A DNA stretch of 64,000 nucleotides from Epithemia pelagica (Eukaryota; Bacillariophyta; Bacillariophyceae; Surirellales; Surirellaceae). Location: assembly GCA_946965045.2 (NCBI GenBank), contig OX337241.1, forward strand, positions 1,550,001 through 1,614,000. Reading direction: 5' to 3'. The translations under genes were made by a program, and so were the position numbers. Positions 1 to 10,549 of the stretch are shown one piece after another (the stretch's first letter is position 1; each line of letters starts with the position of its first letter). Below the pieces are notes generated by a model. It was not told the DNA's origin, ran no database searches, and saw only the letters and a program-made list of their open reading frames with translations.

Positions 1-92
1 GGTGTACGGCGTACGGCGTAGATTGAGTAGTTTCTCCCAAAAATTCGACATTTTGACAGGGCACGTGCCGTAGCCATGTGCCACGGGCGATG

Positions 93-702
93 TAAGGGCT
101 GGGTAAGCCGATCCATGTTCGGCTAAGTAGGCTCAGTACATTGATCTACGTAGTACTATTTTCGTCTGTGTAAGAAGTGGGGCGGATGGTCTCAAATTGA
201 AAACTTGCTGCCACGAGAAACAATGCAAATTGGAAGCCATCACTCGACAATGGTCGAGGTCATCACCCCCATGGCAATAACTTCCTGGATAATTGAGCCT
301 GCCTGAATCACTTTTACAATAAGAATCTTTACTACTAGAGCAACTTTGCTTTCACTTTGATTCAGGCACCCTTGAAAAATGAATGAGTTAGGGCGGTCGT
401 TCGATTTCATCACTGCAGAAAAATGAGCGTACCTTTTCAGCCAACTTGGCAAATCTTCTGTAATTTCAGACAACAATTTCAAAGGTAAAGGCAAAGGACT
501 TACGGTGGTCGGATGTTTATGCGATGCATGGGTGAATGCATACGGCGTCACCGGATCTCGCCATCATTGTCGAGCGTTTTTGCATTTTTTTGAAATTCCG
601 ACCATTTCCGGCGTGACGTGTACTATCTGATTTTATGTACTCTACGTAGATTAATGTACTGAGCCTACTTAGCCGAACATGGATCGGCTTACCCAGCCCT
701 TA
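93..702. mobile_element. TIR-bounded (foldback/MITE-like) element, about 610 bp
   Basis: Two arms of about 61 bp, 93-153 and 642-702, are reverse complements of each other with one mismatch seen. Each arm ends on the inner side with the palindrome CTACGTAG (146-153 and 642-649). I see no convincing target-site duplication beside the arms. The interior (154-641) has no recognisable protein; a 103-codon minus-strand frame at 240-551 shows no family features. This is most simply a non-autonomous DNA transposon or foldback element just upstream of the first gene. Nothing recognisable was seen in 1-92 or 703-894 apart from presumed promoter and 5' UTR. Confidence 0.6.
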
Positions 703-894
703 ATAAACAAATGTCGCCTGCTGACTGTCCAACGGACTCCAACAGACACCATATCTAGTTCAGCCTTCACCTTCACCACTTCGTCCCATTATCAATGTGG
801 TCCTCCAACAGATTTCTCACCAGAATGTCTCCCAAGGAAACCAGTTACTTGACCATTAATTTCATGTCAACTCTGTTCGTTCCACAAAGTCAAG

Positions 895-2298
895 ATGATG
901 GAAGAGATTGACCTGAACGATGAGCAACAGATTGCGCAAAAGATTAAAAGGAAAAAGTTCTCTCGGGAATCTTCCAATTTGATGGATCGGTTCGACGGTG
1001 AGATTCCAGACGATGCCGACAAAAAGTCTGGCGTGTTTTCCCTGAAACGAGCTCTCCAAAGTCCGTGGTGGAAATTCGCATGCTTGGGGCTCTCCTTCTT
1101 TATTTTTTCAATCATCTTGACTATCGTCGCTGTCCGAACGTCGCGGGAATCAGACAACAACGATGTCATTGAGAGCTCTGAAGCAAATGATAGTTGGACC
1201 ACTCCTAGTCCTTCGCCATCACCATCGCCTGAAATCAATCAAGCCAGCCCACCTCCGACGTTGTCCATTGACTCCTCATCTCCTCCTCACACATCATCGA
1301 TTCCGTTGCCACTCCAAGACAGAGACGAATTTTCCCATTTTATAGTTCAATGGGGCATTGAAACGCAAGGCTGCTACCGCCTTCAGTGGCCATCGATTTT
1401 CTTATCGTGTGGTGAGGAATTTGGGGAAGCTTCCATTGATGTGGTGGACATGAAACTGCCAGCAGCATTCAACGACCTCGATGACGAATCTCGACCCAAT
1501 ATTGAATGTACGCGCAAAGTGAAAGATGCGATTGTGTGCAAAATGAAGAACTCTCAGGTACAATACTCGCATTCGAACGCGTCATCTTCCTTACTGTACG
1601 GATCATTGCTTGTCGTATGCGGAGGCAATTCCTCCAAGGACGAGGCATCTTCCGAAATCTTGAGCCAATATCATTTGAAGGCGGACATTTTGCCTCATAC
1701 ATTTGCAACTAGCTGTCTTGACATCAAATCCATCACAACACTAAACAAAGACCAAGAGGAACGCGTCAATGGAGGATATGCCATGCCATGGCTCTCCGTT
1801 GGCCGGTTTTGTCATGATTCCACGAACGGAGGCAATCGACGCCAACGAAATCTTCAGTCGCCCACTACAGCTCAAAGGAAGATGAATCCGCAAGATCACC
1901 TTCGAACAAGGGCAACGACGGGGGCGTTAGACGACAACAATTTCCAAGACAGACTGAAGGTCTTGACGGACATGTATTGCGAGCAAGGAGAACATTTCTC
2001 TGCCGCCGGAGGATCAGGTGCCAAAGACTTTTGCGTGCAGCAATCACAATGTACCAGTAGCCGTATTTGTGCGCCCGGTGAGGATATATGGCCCTGTACG
2101 GGATCTCTTGCATGCGATATCCCGTCGGGAGCCATCAATTCCAATACGGTCTACGTAGCCAGAGACATTACAAAAGATGACACAAATCCCAACTCCTGTG
2201 GGTTTTCACAAGTCTTGCCGAATGAGTGGATGTGGACCGTGGCTGAAGATGAACAGGTACTATCCCACACTCCAACTATGACAATAAACAATGACTGA
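895..2298 (+). CDS. Hypothetical type II membrane protein, 467 aa
   Basis: I do not recognise the family. The protein has a charged cytosolic N-terminus (residues 1-57), one strong membrane segment at about 58-80 (starting WWKFACLGLSFF), a Pro/Ser-rich stalk at about 100-145, and a C-terminal part with scattered cysteines that would face the lumen or outside. No N-terminal signal peptide is visible, so the topology is probably type II. ATG 895 is immediately followed by a second ATG. The last residues after EDEQ are of low quality and coincide with a GT (..GAACAG|GTACTA..), so a 3' intron and a different C-terminus are possible. Plasma membrane, ER or Golgi location is inference. Confidence 0.6.
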   Translation: MMEEIDLNDEQQIAQKIKRKKFSRESSNLMDRFDGEIPDDADKKSGVFSLKRALQSPWWKFACLGLSFFIFSIILTIVAVRTSRESDNNDVIESSEANDSWTTPSPSPSPSPEINQASPPPTLSIDSSSPPHTSSIPLPLQDRDEFSHFIVQWGIETQGCYRLQWPSIFLSCGEEFGEASIDVVDMKLPAAFNDLDDESRPNIECTRKVKDAIVCKMKNSQVQYSHSNASSSLLYGSLLVVCGGNSSKDEASSEILSQYHLKADILPHTFATSCLDIKSITTLNKDQEERVNGGYAMPWLSVGRFCHDSTNGGNRRQRNLQSPTTAQRKMNPQDHLRTRATTGALDDNNFQDRLKVLTDMYCEQGEHFSAAGGSGAKDFCVQQSQCTSSRICAPGEDIWPCTGSLACDIPSGAINSNTVYVARDITKDDTNPNSCGFSQVLPNEWMWTVAEDEQVLSHTPTMTINND

Positions 2299-2662
2299 AC
2301 TGTGGAATTCATAGATAAGAAATCATATTCTTTTTCATTTCAAGTTTTTTCCAGTTCTGCGCCTTACTAGATCTAGATGAAAGGAGGTTTAGGTAGAGAT
2401 GTCTTCCGGTGCAATTGCTTTCGTGTCTCTCCGTAGAGAATACCAGAGAGTAGCAGAGAGTCTATGGTGGCCAATGTCTTTGACGAAGTGAAAAGAAACA
2501 GGAGGGACCTACTACTCCTAATTACTAATGCATGTGCAAGAACCCGGTAGCTATGCAGAATATGAGACGCGCTGGTCGCTGGTCTTGAGTCACCCCCTAA
2601 CCGGAGGGGGGCTCGACTTATCCCCCTTCGAAGAAACCACCAAATCCAAAATCTTCTTCACC
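2299..2662. other. Intergenic/5' UTR, 364 bp
   Basis: This stretch separates two plus-strand genes. It is A/G-rich near 2380-2520 (AGAGAGTAGCAGAGAG-type). An in-frame upstream ATG at 2528 would add 45 residues to the next protein, but that extension has no family similarity and is treated as 5' UTR. No RNA gene or repeat family was recognised. Confidence 0.5.
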
Positions 2663-3658
2663 ATGACGACGACAACAACGACGACGACCATGCAAGCCTT
2701 GCGTTGGACGGGAGAGACTCTGGAATACAGTGCCGACAATACAGTTCCGAGTCCGAAACCAGGAGAAGCTCGAATTCGTGTATTGGAGGCTGGTGTCTGC
2801 AACACGGATTTGGAAATTGTCAAGGGGTACATGGGCTTTACGGGCATTTTGGGCCATGAATTTGTCGGTGTCGTGGATGCCGCACCCGACTCCCCCGAGT
2901 GGATCGGTAAGCGTGTATGTGTGGATATCAATGCAGCTCCCCAAGATGCGACAGATCCGCACCACAATCCGGATCGAACCGTGATTGGCATTGTCAATCA
3001 CGATGGTGCCTTTGCCGAATACCTCGTGGCACCCGTCTGGAATCTCTATCCCGTACCGGACCGCGTGGAAAATGATGAAGCCGTCTTTGTAGAACCCTTG
3101 GCAGCCGCCTTTGAAATTCCGGAACAAGTCAAAATTCAAAAATCGCAACGAGTCATGGTCTTGGGAGATGGCAAACTGGGTCTCTTGATTGCCATGGTAC
3201 TGCGCTTGTCATCCGATCACGTGACACTGTTGGGTCGTCATGCCGAAAAGATGGTATTGGTGGAGGATTTGGGCATTCAGACCGCCCTCAGTGCCGACAA
3301 CATGACGACGACGACCACCAACTGTGCCGATGTGGTCGTGGAAGCGACCGGATCCGCCTCGGGACTGCAACAAGCCATGGCCCTGTGCAAACCACGAGGG
3401 ACAATTGTGTTGAAAAGTACCATTGCCGATACCGCCAGTCTCAATCTCGCCCCGATTGTCGTGGATGAAATTACCGTGGTGGGGTCGCGGTGTGGACCCT
3501 TTGACAAGGCCCTTCAGGCCTTGGAACGGGGAGACATTCCGGTGAAACGGCTGATTCAAAAACGGTTTGCCCTCAAAGATGGTGTCGACGCCATGAATAC
3601 GGCAGCGACCAAAGGTATGCTCAAGGTGTTGCTGGATATCAGCTCTCTAGAGGAATAA
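2663..3658 (+). CDS. Zinc-type medium-chain dehydrogenase/reductase, 331 aa
   Basis: An NAD(P)-dependent alcohol or polyol dehydrogenase of the MDR superfamily. The catalytic-zinc set is visible: Cys in GVCNTDLEI (about residue 46), His/Glu in GHEFVG (about 63-68), and Glu in VEPLAAA (about 143). The Rossmann motif GDGKLG lies at about 168-173. The four-cysteine structural-zinc loop of classical ADHs is absent: the segment after VCVDIN has no Cys. That places it with zinc MDRs that keep only the catalytic metal. The start was chosen at 2663 because it precedes a Thr run (MTTTTTTTTMQALRW) encoded by an ACG/ACA microsatellite; MQALRW at 2690 is equally plausible. The substrate cannot be read from the sequence. 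Confidence 0.85.
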   Translation: MTTTTTTTTMQALRWTGETLEYSADNTVPSPKPGEARIRVLEAGVCNTDLEIVKGYMGFTGILGHEFVGVVDAAPDSPEWIGKRVCVDINAAPQDATDPHHNPDRTVIGIVNHDGAFAEYLVAPVWNLYPVPDRVENDEAVFVEPLAAAFEIPEQVKIQKSQRVMVLGDGKLGLLIAMVLRLSSDHVTLLGRHAEKMVLVEDLGIQTALSADNMTTTTTNCADVVVEATGSASGLQQAMALCKPRGTIVLKSTIADTASLNLAPIVVDEITVVGSRCGPFDKALQALERGDIPVKRLIQKRFALKDGVDAMNTAATKGMLKVLLDISSLEE

Positions 3659-4153
3659 TAGAGGAATACATAATATATATAGAGAGAGTTTTTGACTACG
3701 GACTGACCTTTAGAGGCAATTCTAAGCACGGAATCCGAGAAGACATTACTGAGAATCACGGTTGCTGTTGCAATATAAGGTACTCATACGTATCGAAAGG
3801 TTGAGGGGAGGGAAAGCGACTTGCTTTTCTGGTGACCACTTTTTCCCAATCGCCATGGAGAGATAGGAGTACGAGTATGCATAGTTTGGGATTCGGGATT
3901 CGGGATAGTATGGCTAGCAGAGAAAGCTACGTCTGTCCGCGGCATCTCCATGAAAAGGCGTCCTATTCGCGACCACTTAAAAAAGGCGAAATCCAAAGTT
4001 TCAACGCTTTTCTTTCGTTTGCTCCCGCACAACAGAGGGTCTCTGGACTATGGATACACTTTCTCTTGTCGGGTACACAAGATTGGATCCCACAGACAAG
4101 AGGCTTGTGTTGCCTGAAAAGGACGACGAGAACAACAACTCCAGAGAATCGTC
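3659..4153. other. Intergenic, 495 bp
   Basis: This holds the 3' UTR of the dehydrogenase, with a short AT run (ACATAATATATATAGAGAGAG near 3669-3689), and the presumed promoter of the sorting nexin. Open frames here lack family features. No RNA gene was recognised. Confidence 0.5.
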
Positions 4154-4778
4154 ATGAGTGAACCACCATCGACGACGACTAATAGTACTACGCAAGATCT
4201 CATGGCATCCCTCATGGGTGGTGGAGTCGACGAATCCACCGAACCGACTGCGGCGGCTGTTCCCACCACGGCCAACAGTGAACCGGAATCCGACTTGTTT
4301 GGAGACATTCCCGTTACAGCCACGACCACAACAACGACAGCACCTCCTCCTCCTTCCACCCAAGCACCATCCGCAACAACTGTGGTTCCACCAGCGACTG
4401 GCATGACGACTCCTCTTTCGACGACGGTTCCTCCAATGGGAGTCGAGAACGCAGCAGCACCCGTCGCTCCCGCTGCATCCGTTCCACCAACGACCACTGC
4501 ACCACCCTCGACTCCTTCCTTGTTGATGCAATCCGGTCTCTTGGGGACCGGTGGAATCGATGCCACCACGACAACCGGAGGAGGAGCAGCAGCGACCCTG
4601 AGTACCAACCATTCGGAAAGCACCGAGGGAGGAGGAGGTTTGTTTGCCACGGTCGAAGTGGAAGAAGAACGAGCGGTACAGGCAGCGGCTGCGGCCGAGG
4701 CAGAACGGCAACAACAATTGCAACTCCAACAACAACAAGCTGCGGCTGCCGCGGCCGCGGCCGAACAAGAACGAATTC

Positions 4779-4824
<46 letters not shown>

Positions 4825-7202
4825 GTTGCAAGATCAAATGCAAAGTGTCCATTTGGGAGGTCCTCCTGTTCCGGCAGTGGCAACCACAACGACGATGCCC
4901 GCTGGACCACCCATGACAGCGGCAGTACCTCCGGGACAACCGTTGGCATCACCACCACAACAACCACCACCACAGCAGCCGCCAACGACAATGACGCAAC
5001 CAGCCACGACCCTGCAGCCACCATTTGGGGGATCCATACCGCCACCACAACGTCACAGTCACATGAATGTGGGTGCTGCTAGTGTTCCTCCCCCGCAACC
5101 ACAACCACCGACCCGGATTCCTTCGCAACCCGGATACTTGACCACACCACAGCAGGGATCCGCACTGCCACCAACCGCCCCACCCACGGCCCCTTTGGCG
5201 GCCGTGCCATCCCAACCCCACGTCGATGGCACCTTTTATCGGTCGCATCCTCCCCAACCATCCACCACCACGGCGGCGGGTCCGTATGGTACAGCAGCAC
5301 CACAAGCCGCCGCCGCCGCTACTTCGCCGCAGCAGCGATATTATCAACCCTCCCAAACGGCTTCGACCATGGCGGGAATGCACAATGCCAGTCATGGCCG
5401 GTCCCTGGGTCAGGCACCCCGCCTTCAAATTGTCCAACCGCCTCCAGTCCCAACCGTCTACGACAAGATTTTGGTCCATGAACCCCTCTTGGTGGCTCCT
5501 CCCAAGGGATTGCTCGGATCCCTCACGGGGCAAGGCACACCGCATTGGTCCTATCAAGTCACGACGCAATTCAAAGTGCCAAACAACGTCACCAATACGA
5601 CTGGACCACCCCCACAGGCGCAACTGTGGATGGTCCGTCGGCGATTTCGCCATGTCGTGGCCCTCGAAGAACGATTGCATGAAGAAATTCCCGGAGCCAT
5701 TTTACCTCCACGGTAGGTTCTTTGTTGTGTTTTGTTACATTGTATTGTATTTGTTTCGACGGGGTTGTGTGTTTGTGGGTATTGTGGTTGGGACCGAACC
5801 ATGAAAATGGTCTCTGACACTTGCTTTTTGCCACGACACTGATTGTGTTGTATACATGATTGCTCTTTTTTTCTCATTGATTGCTCTTTTTTTCTGTAGA
5901 CCGGAAAAGCATGCGACCCGTGCCTTGGAAGAAGCCACGACCCAGCAATCGGCCGAATTTGCCTTGCAACGCGCGGCCGAATTGCAAGTCTATTTGAATC
6001 AATTGATTCAACATCCCTATGCTCACAATACCCATACGCTCCGGCTCTTTTTGTCCCTCCAAGACGATGTCGGCACCGCCTGGCCCGAAGTCTCCAACAA
6101 TGCCCTGACACGATTGGCCAATGTCTCCGTCACCACGGCCGTCAAGGTATCGGAACAAACGCAAGCGACCAAATTCCCCTGGCAAGATCCGATTGGACAA
6201 ACGGACGATTATGGAGAAGACAATGCCGAACTCTTGGCCTTGGCCAGTCAAGAACAAATCCGCATGGCGGCAGTCCTTCAAGCCGTGCCCAAATTGGAAG
6301 GAGCCATTACTCTGTTGCGGGAAGGTGCGGAACGCATGGGATCGACCGGGATGGAATTGGGACGATTGGCCAAGGAAGTGGCGGCGACGGATACGACGCT
6401 CGGACAACCCATGGATATCATTAGTTCCGGCATGTTGCGGAGTGGTCGACGAAACAAGCGATTGGCCTTGGAACTCTTTGCCGCCTTGCACTCGTATTCG
6501 CAACATTACAAGACGTGTCGTTATGAAAAAATGGCCTTTCAGGATCGACGGTTGGCCATGATGCGACGACACAAGGAACGTGGACGGGCCGATCATCGGG
6601 CTACCATGTTATATCAGCAGCAGCAGCAACAACAACAACAGCTTTATCCACAACAGCAAGCGCCATCCCCCTATGGTGGACCTTCTCCACCCAATCCGTA
6701 TGGACCTCCACAACCACAAGCGCCGTATGGAACTCCAGCACCGTATGGAAATCCCTATTCACCACAGCAACAACAACAGCAAGCACCCTATGCGGCTCCC
6801 AACCATCCCATGCAACAACAACAACAACAACAACAACAACAGCAACTCTATCAAATGCAGAACCAAGCCGTCATGTCGGATAGCTTGGCCACCGATGCCT
6901 GGCAAGAATGCGATGAGATTGGTCAACGGTTGCGATCGGAAGTGAACCGATTGGCCTATCAACGACGAACCGATTGGTTCACAGCCGTCAAGGTCGTTGC
7001 CTCCTCGTGTAAGGAAGCCACGTCGGAAAATGTGGCCATTTGGCAAGCCGTCAAGGAATCGTTCCTCCAAGCCTTTCCGGAATACGAATACGAAGATCCA
7101 AACAACACCAATCCTCAAAACAGTGTCATCTCCAACGCGGGAGATGGTTCCATGGTGATGGTGCCCCCACATCAGCAGCAGCAGCAACAACCACACATGT
7201 AA
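4154..7202 (+). CDS. PX-domain sorting nexin with BAR-like C-terminus, 953 aa, two exons
   Basis: A phosphoinositide-binding sorting nexin of the SNX/Vps5 kind, expected on endosomal membranes. Exon 1 is 4154-5712 and exon 2 is 5900-7202; the 187-nt intron is GT-AG and joins CCT CCA CG|A CCG in frame. Residues 1-430 are low-complexity Thr/Pro/Ala/Gln, with a 16-Gln run. The PX domain spans about 435-575, with the basic RRRFRHVVALEE segment, the PPRPEK loop formed across the splice, and FALQRAAELQVYL after it. The rest (about 590-720 and 830-900) is helical and fits a Vps5/BAR region, interrupted by a Pro/Gln/Tyr-rich insert. The disordered N-terminus is far longer than in animal SNX1/2. Cargo and partners cannot be inferred. 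Confidence 0.8.
4778..4825 (+). repeat. CAA/CAG microsatellite encoding 16 Gln
   Basis: Fifteen CAA codons followed by CAG code for a pure polyglutamine run in the sorting nexin N-terminal region. A second CAA-rich tract near 6812-6844 encodes a shorter Gln run in the C-terminal half. Such runs are length-variable and expand or contract in frame. Confidence 0.9.
5713..5899 (+). other. Intron with duplicated 3' splice-site tract
   Basis: The intron starts GTAGGTTC and ends TTTTCTGTAG. Just before the acceptor, an ~18-nt pyrimidine-rich stretch beginning ATTGCTCTTTTTTTCT occurs twice in tandem (about 5860-5876 and 5880-5896). Only the second copy is followed by the AG used. The first is followed by CATTGA and cannot serve as acceptor at the same place. 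Confidence 0.8.
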
Positions 7203-7667
7203 CACTCAATCACCACCCTCCCACCAACCAAAAGAGCAGCATTTGCCGTTGCGATCACTACAACCACCGACCGTCCTGAAGCTTCCAGAACCGACGTAAG
7301 AACACGAAATAAGCCACAGGGAGAACACACCACATACCGTAGAATTGCACACTTAAAAGCATCATTCACACGAACTAAAAACTATTTAAACAAACGGATC
7401 CAATCTCAATCTGGCGCCGAACAAGAAATAAAAGGTCGCTTCCGAATTCGCGGTGTAGGGACGTCACACGAATCCACTAGAGATTGGTTTGTTTCACAAC
7501 TTTCCTAAAACGAAGTAGCGAAATGCTGTTACGATTAAAACCACCACTTCCCCTGCATCCTATCCACAATCTTCCATCCTAAGGATCCATCATTCATGGC
7601 GTTCACAGGTGGAACAGCCATCCAACAGAAAAACCACAGTGTCAATCCATTTTCAATCGTATTCTCG
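7203..7667. other. Convergent intergenic region, 465 bp
   Basis: This lies between the ends of the plus-strand sorting nexin and the minus-strand lumenal-protein gene and therefore should contain both 3' ends. No RNA gene, repeat or conserved ORF was recognised. Confidence 0.5.
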
Positions 7668-8165
7668 TTAGTCCTTCTTGACTGGCGTTCCAATCATGAG
7701 TTGTTCTTTTGTTGTTGCACAGGAAGACTTGCATTCTGGCAAGCATTCTTGTCGACTCTTTTGGCCATCCACTTTGGGTTTGGTGCACTCGAATAAGCAC
7801 TTGCTGACACAGGCTTCGTACTCTGGATCCTTTTTGGTACCCTTGAGAGCAGGATCCACGTCCTTGGCCCAGGCCTCGGATGCGTCCAAAACAAGACTTC
7901 CAGTAGTCAGGGACACTGTCATAGCTGACAAGAATGCCGTACGAGAATGCATCGAGGACAATGACTGTGGTGTCCTTGTAGCCGAGGTTATGGAATCTTC
8001 CGCCGTGCTATCCGTCGATGATTTTGTTTGCGACAAGGCATTCTCGCGGAATGTCTTCTGGACTTGACTCACCTGAAGTACCTGAGGGGAAGTAAAACCA
8101 TACCCCACAATTAAAAGGCAGTAAAAGAGGAAAAATGCAATGGCGTGGCTACTTTTCATCATCAT
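7668..8165 (-). CDS. Predicted thylakoid-lumen Cys-rich protein, 165 aa
   Basis: The start is the first of three consecutive ATGs at 8165, giving a hydrophobic signal peptide (HAIAFFLFYCLLIVGYG) followed directly by FTSP. A Phe at the signal-peptide junction is the known signature for import into the complex plastids of diatoms. A second hydrophobic stretch (AFLSAMTVSLTTGSLVL) ends in ASEAWA|KD, an AxA-type site like those of thylakoid lumen proteins. The mature part is about 70 residues with two Cys clusters of the form C-x3-C-x3-C (CVSKCLFEC and CLPECKSSC) separated by 13 residues, followed by QLMIGTP. I recall similar small proteins in plant plastids but cannot name the family. Six ordered cysteines suggest disulfides or metal binding (inference). 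Confidence 0.7.
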   Translation of the reverse strand: MMMKSSHAIAFFLFYCLLIVGYGFTSPQVLQVSQVQKTFRENALSQTKSSTDSTAEDSITSATRTPQSLSSMHSRTAFLSAMTVSLTTGSLVLDASEAWAKDVDPALKGTKKDPEYEACVSKCLFECTKPKVDGQKSRQECLPECKSSCATTKEQLMIGTPVKKD

Positions 8166-8557
8166 GGTCGAGGCAATTGGAAACAAAACATCACAGAGGT
8201 GCGTAGTGCGTACCCTGAAGGCTTGTGGACACCGGTACTTGTTAAATGCGACCAATGATTTCATTGACACACCCCAGCGTCAACACGGCCATACAATAGG
8301 AAACATGACCCTGGAACCTCGAACACTGTAGGTTGAAAACGAATTGCCAATCCCTGATTTTGGTGAGCGCTCGGAAATGCTTAGAGCGACTCCAAGCGAT
8401 TAAATATTTTTTGGTAATAAGTATTTCCTAATTTTCGATTTTCATCCTCGCTGAGGAGTGAAAGAATGACGGCTTCGCGCGCTCCGGTCAATCGCATTTT
8501 TGTGTCACACAGAGATTTTCGGAATGAAGTTTTGACAAATCTCAAGAGAACCTCACC
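8166..8557. promoter_or_regulatory. Divergent promoter region, 392 bp
   Basis: This is the only DNA between the start of the minus-strand lumenal-protein gene (8165) and the start of plus-strand Pol kappa (8558), so both promoters and 5' UTRs should lie here. No defined motif was recognised, apart from an AT-rich stretch (TTAAATATTTTTTGGTAAT) near 8400. Confidence 0.5.
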
Positions 8558-10549
8558 ATGATGATGAATCCGTACACCAAGAAGCGACGACCAAACCCCA
8601 AGGTTTCACAGGAAGAAGCGACGGTAGTCGATCCATGCATATCTGAAATATCAGGATCGAAAGGACCTGATTCTCAAGTTCCAACCACCGAGTCGGCTTC
8701 TGCCCTTGTAATTGCCGCCACAGACAAGGCCGGCATGGACGGCATTGATCGGGCAACCATTGACAAAATTATTCTTCGAGAATCAGGAAGCACTTTCTAT
8801 ATGCAGCAACAAAGGAAGCGTGACCAGCAGGTGAACGAGAGAATTGAGCAGATTCGAGAAAAGCTGAAGAAAGAAGAAGAAAAGAATCCAGCCTGGCGAC
8901 CCGCTCTGCAACGATCGGTTGACAAAGAACTCAGCGAAGCTGTAAAGAAACGACCCGTCCGATCTACTTGTGTTGTGGTTGATATGGATATGTTCTTCAT
9001 GGCCTGCGAGCTTCTCACTCGTCCTGATCTTGCGGACAAACCGGCATGTGTAGGTGGGTCCATGATTACCACAAGCAACTACGTCGCAAGGCGGTATGGA
9101 GTACGCTCGGCAATGGCTGGTTGGATTGGCGACAAGCTCGTAGAAGAACTATCAGGTGGTAAGGAGACCCTAATCCATCTGGATTCCAATTTTGAACTTT
9201 ACAAAGAAAAGTCTGCGATTGTTAAACAAGTTTTGGCCGAATACGATCCGATGCTTTCAATGCACAGTTTGGATGAGGCCTTTCTGGACTTGGCACCGTA
9301 TCTAGCCTTGCGAATGACAAAGAAATGGACGCACCATCAGATTCGCGAAGAGCTCCTCAAGCAGTCTACGCGAGCGCAGAAACGGAAATCTTCGCAGAGC
9401 GATCATGCATGGTCTGAGAGTCTTTGTTTACTTTCTTCGTTTCCATCGCGCTTGTGCCGGCAACATGTGGCTGAGGTCATGGAAGACATGCGGGAGAAGG
9501 TCCACCACGAGACTGGAGGTCTGACATGCAGTGCTGGGCTCGCCCCAAATTTCCTACTTGCAAAGATTGCCAGTGACCGCAACAAGCCAAATGGCCAATG
9601 CTTGGTTGACCCTGATCATGACAGCGTTACTCAATTCTTGCATCCGCTGCCAACCAGAAAAATTTGTGGTATTGGAAGGGTCACCGAGAAAACTCTTCAG
9701 GCTTTTGGGATAAAAACTGTCCAAGATCTTAACCGAGAACGTGCACTCGTTCGGCTCCTGTTCAAGCCGGTATCAGCTGGATTTCTGCTCCGAGCTTCAG
9801 CTGGTTGCGCGTCTTCGGACGATCGGACGGTTGATGATTCAAACGTTCATGGTCAAAAAGGGATCAGTCGTGAGAGAAGCTTTCAAGCACGAGACTCATG
9901 GACAGAGATAAATTCGACCCTTGAAGATATCGCGCGGCTGTTGTCAACCGATATGAAAAAGAAAAATCTGTGGGCACATACCATAACCGTAAAAGTGAAA
10001 TTGCACACATTCGATGTGTTCAGCCGTGCACGATCAATGCCTCATTCCGTTTACTTGCATGATGCGGAAGACTTGGTATTGCATGCGACCGAGCTTCTTC
10101 GTGAAATACGGAACACCATGAAAAATGCTGCTCAGTTCTCTGTTCGTCTCCTCGGTATACGGTGCTCAAATTTCCGCGGCGAAGAAAACGCGGGACAGGT
10201 CAACATTGATCAGTTTCTGGAGCCCAGAACGGTGTCGCCAATCTCAGGTCGCACAAGAGAGCAAGGCACTGCGGCATCGACTTTAGATTCGAAGCACACA
10301 GGCGAAAAAAATGAAAAGGGTGTACATGAATCTGGTTTCGCAGGACAGGCACAGGAATCTCCCGACATTTCGTTCGTTTACTGTCCTATTTGTCAAGCAG
10401 GCTTCCCGGCAGACAAGAACTTTGAGCTCAATCGCCATATTGATGCGTGCCTCTCTGGTCGTGTTGTACGCAGGGTTCTAAGAGAGCAAGACGACGAATC
10501 GCGTACGAAGAAACCTCACCGCAAAAGACGAATAACTGACTTCTATTAA
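8558..10549 (+). CDS. POLK: DNA polymerase kappa-type Y-family polymerase, 663 aa
   Basis: A translesion DNA polymerase acting in the nucleus. The kappa-type N-clasp is recognisable (KAGMDGIDRATIDKII, then a basic helix). Palm motif 1 is VVVDMDMFF at about residue 139, so the steric-gate position is Phe rather than the Tyr of human Pol kappa. NYVARRYGVRSAM follows, and the second metal site is SLDEAFLDL at about 237. The helix-hairpin region is KICGIGRVTEKTL. The little-finger domain runs to about 550. Near the C-terminus is one UBZ-like zinc finger (CPICQAGF..HIDAC, about 608-630). The last residues RRITDFY resemble a PCNA-binding (PIP) motif. An insert at about 265-305 (Ser/Arg-rich) is not typical of the family. 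The single exon is intact. Confidence 0.92.
   Translation: MMMNPYTKKRRPNPKVSQEEATVVDPCISEISGSKGPDSQVPTTESASALVIAATDKAGMDGIDRATIDKIILRESGSTFYMQQQRKRDQQVNERIEQIREKLKKEEEKNPAWRPALQRSVDKELSEAVKKRPVRSTCVVVDMDMFFMACELLTRPDLADKPACVGGSMITTSNYVARRYGVRSAMAGWIGDKLVEELSGGKETLIHLDSNFELYKEKSAIVKQVLAEYDPMLSMHSLDEAFLDLAPYLALRMTKKWTHHQIREELLKQSTRAQKRKSSQSDHAWSESLCLLSSFPSRLCRQHVAEVMEDMREKVHHETGGLTCSAGLAPNFLLAKIASDRNKPNGQCLVDPDHDSVTQFLHPLPTRKICGIGRVTEKTLQAFGIKTVQDLNRERALVRLLFKPVSAGFLLRASAGCASSDDRTVDDSNVHGQKGISRERSFQARDSWTEINSTLEDIARLLSTDMKKKNLWAHTITVKVKLHTFDVFSRARSMPHSVYLHDAEDLVLHATELLREIRNTMKNAAQFSVRLLGIRCSNFRGEENAGQVNIDQFLEPRTVSPISGRTREQGTAASTLDSKHTGEKNEKGVHESGFAGQAQESPDISFVYCPICQAGFPADKNFELNRHIDACLSGRVVRRVLREQDDESRTKKPHRKRRITDFY

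Noticed and set aside
240-551. 103-codon minus-strand frame inside the first TIR element
   Set aside because: No domain, poor composition, and no transposase motif.
2528-2662. N-terminal 45-residue extension of the dehydrogenase
   Set aside because: The extension has no similarity to the family; MTTTT.. or MQALRW fits the expected start.
4001-5048. Long minus-strand frames opposite the sorting nexin
   Set aside because: They are products of CAA/ACC repeats read backwards (poly-Leu, poly-Val); no independent support.
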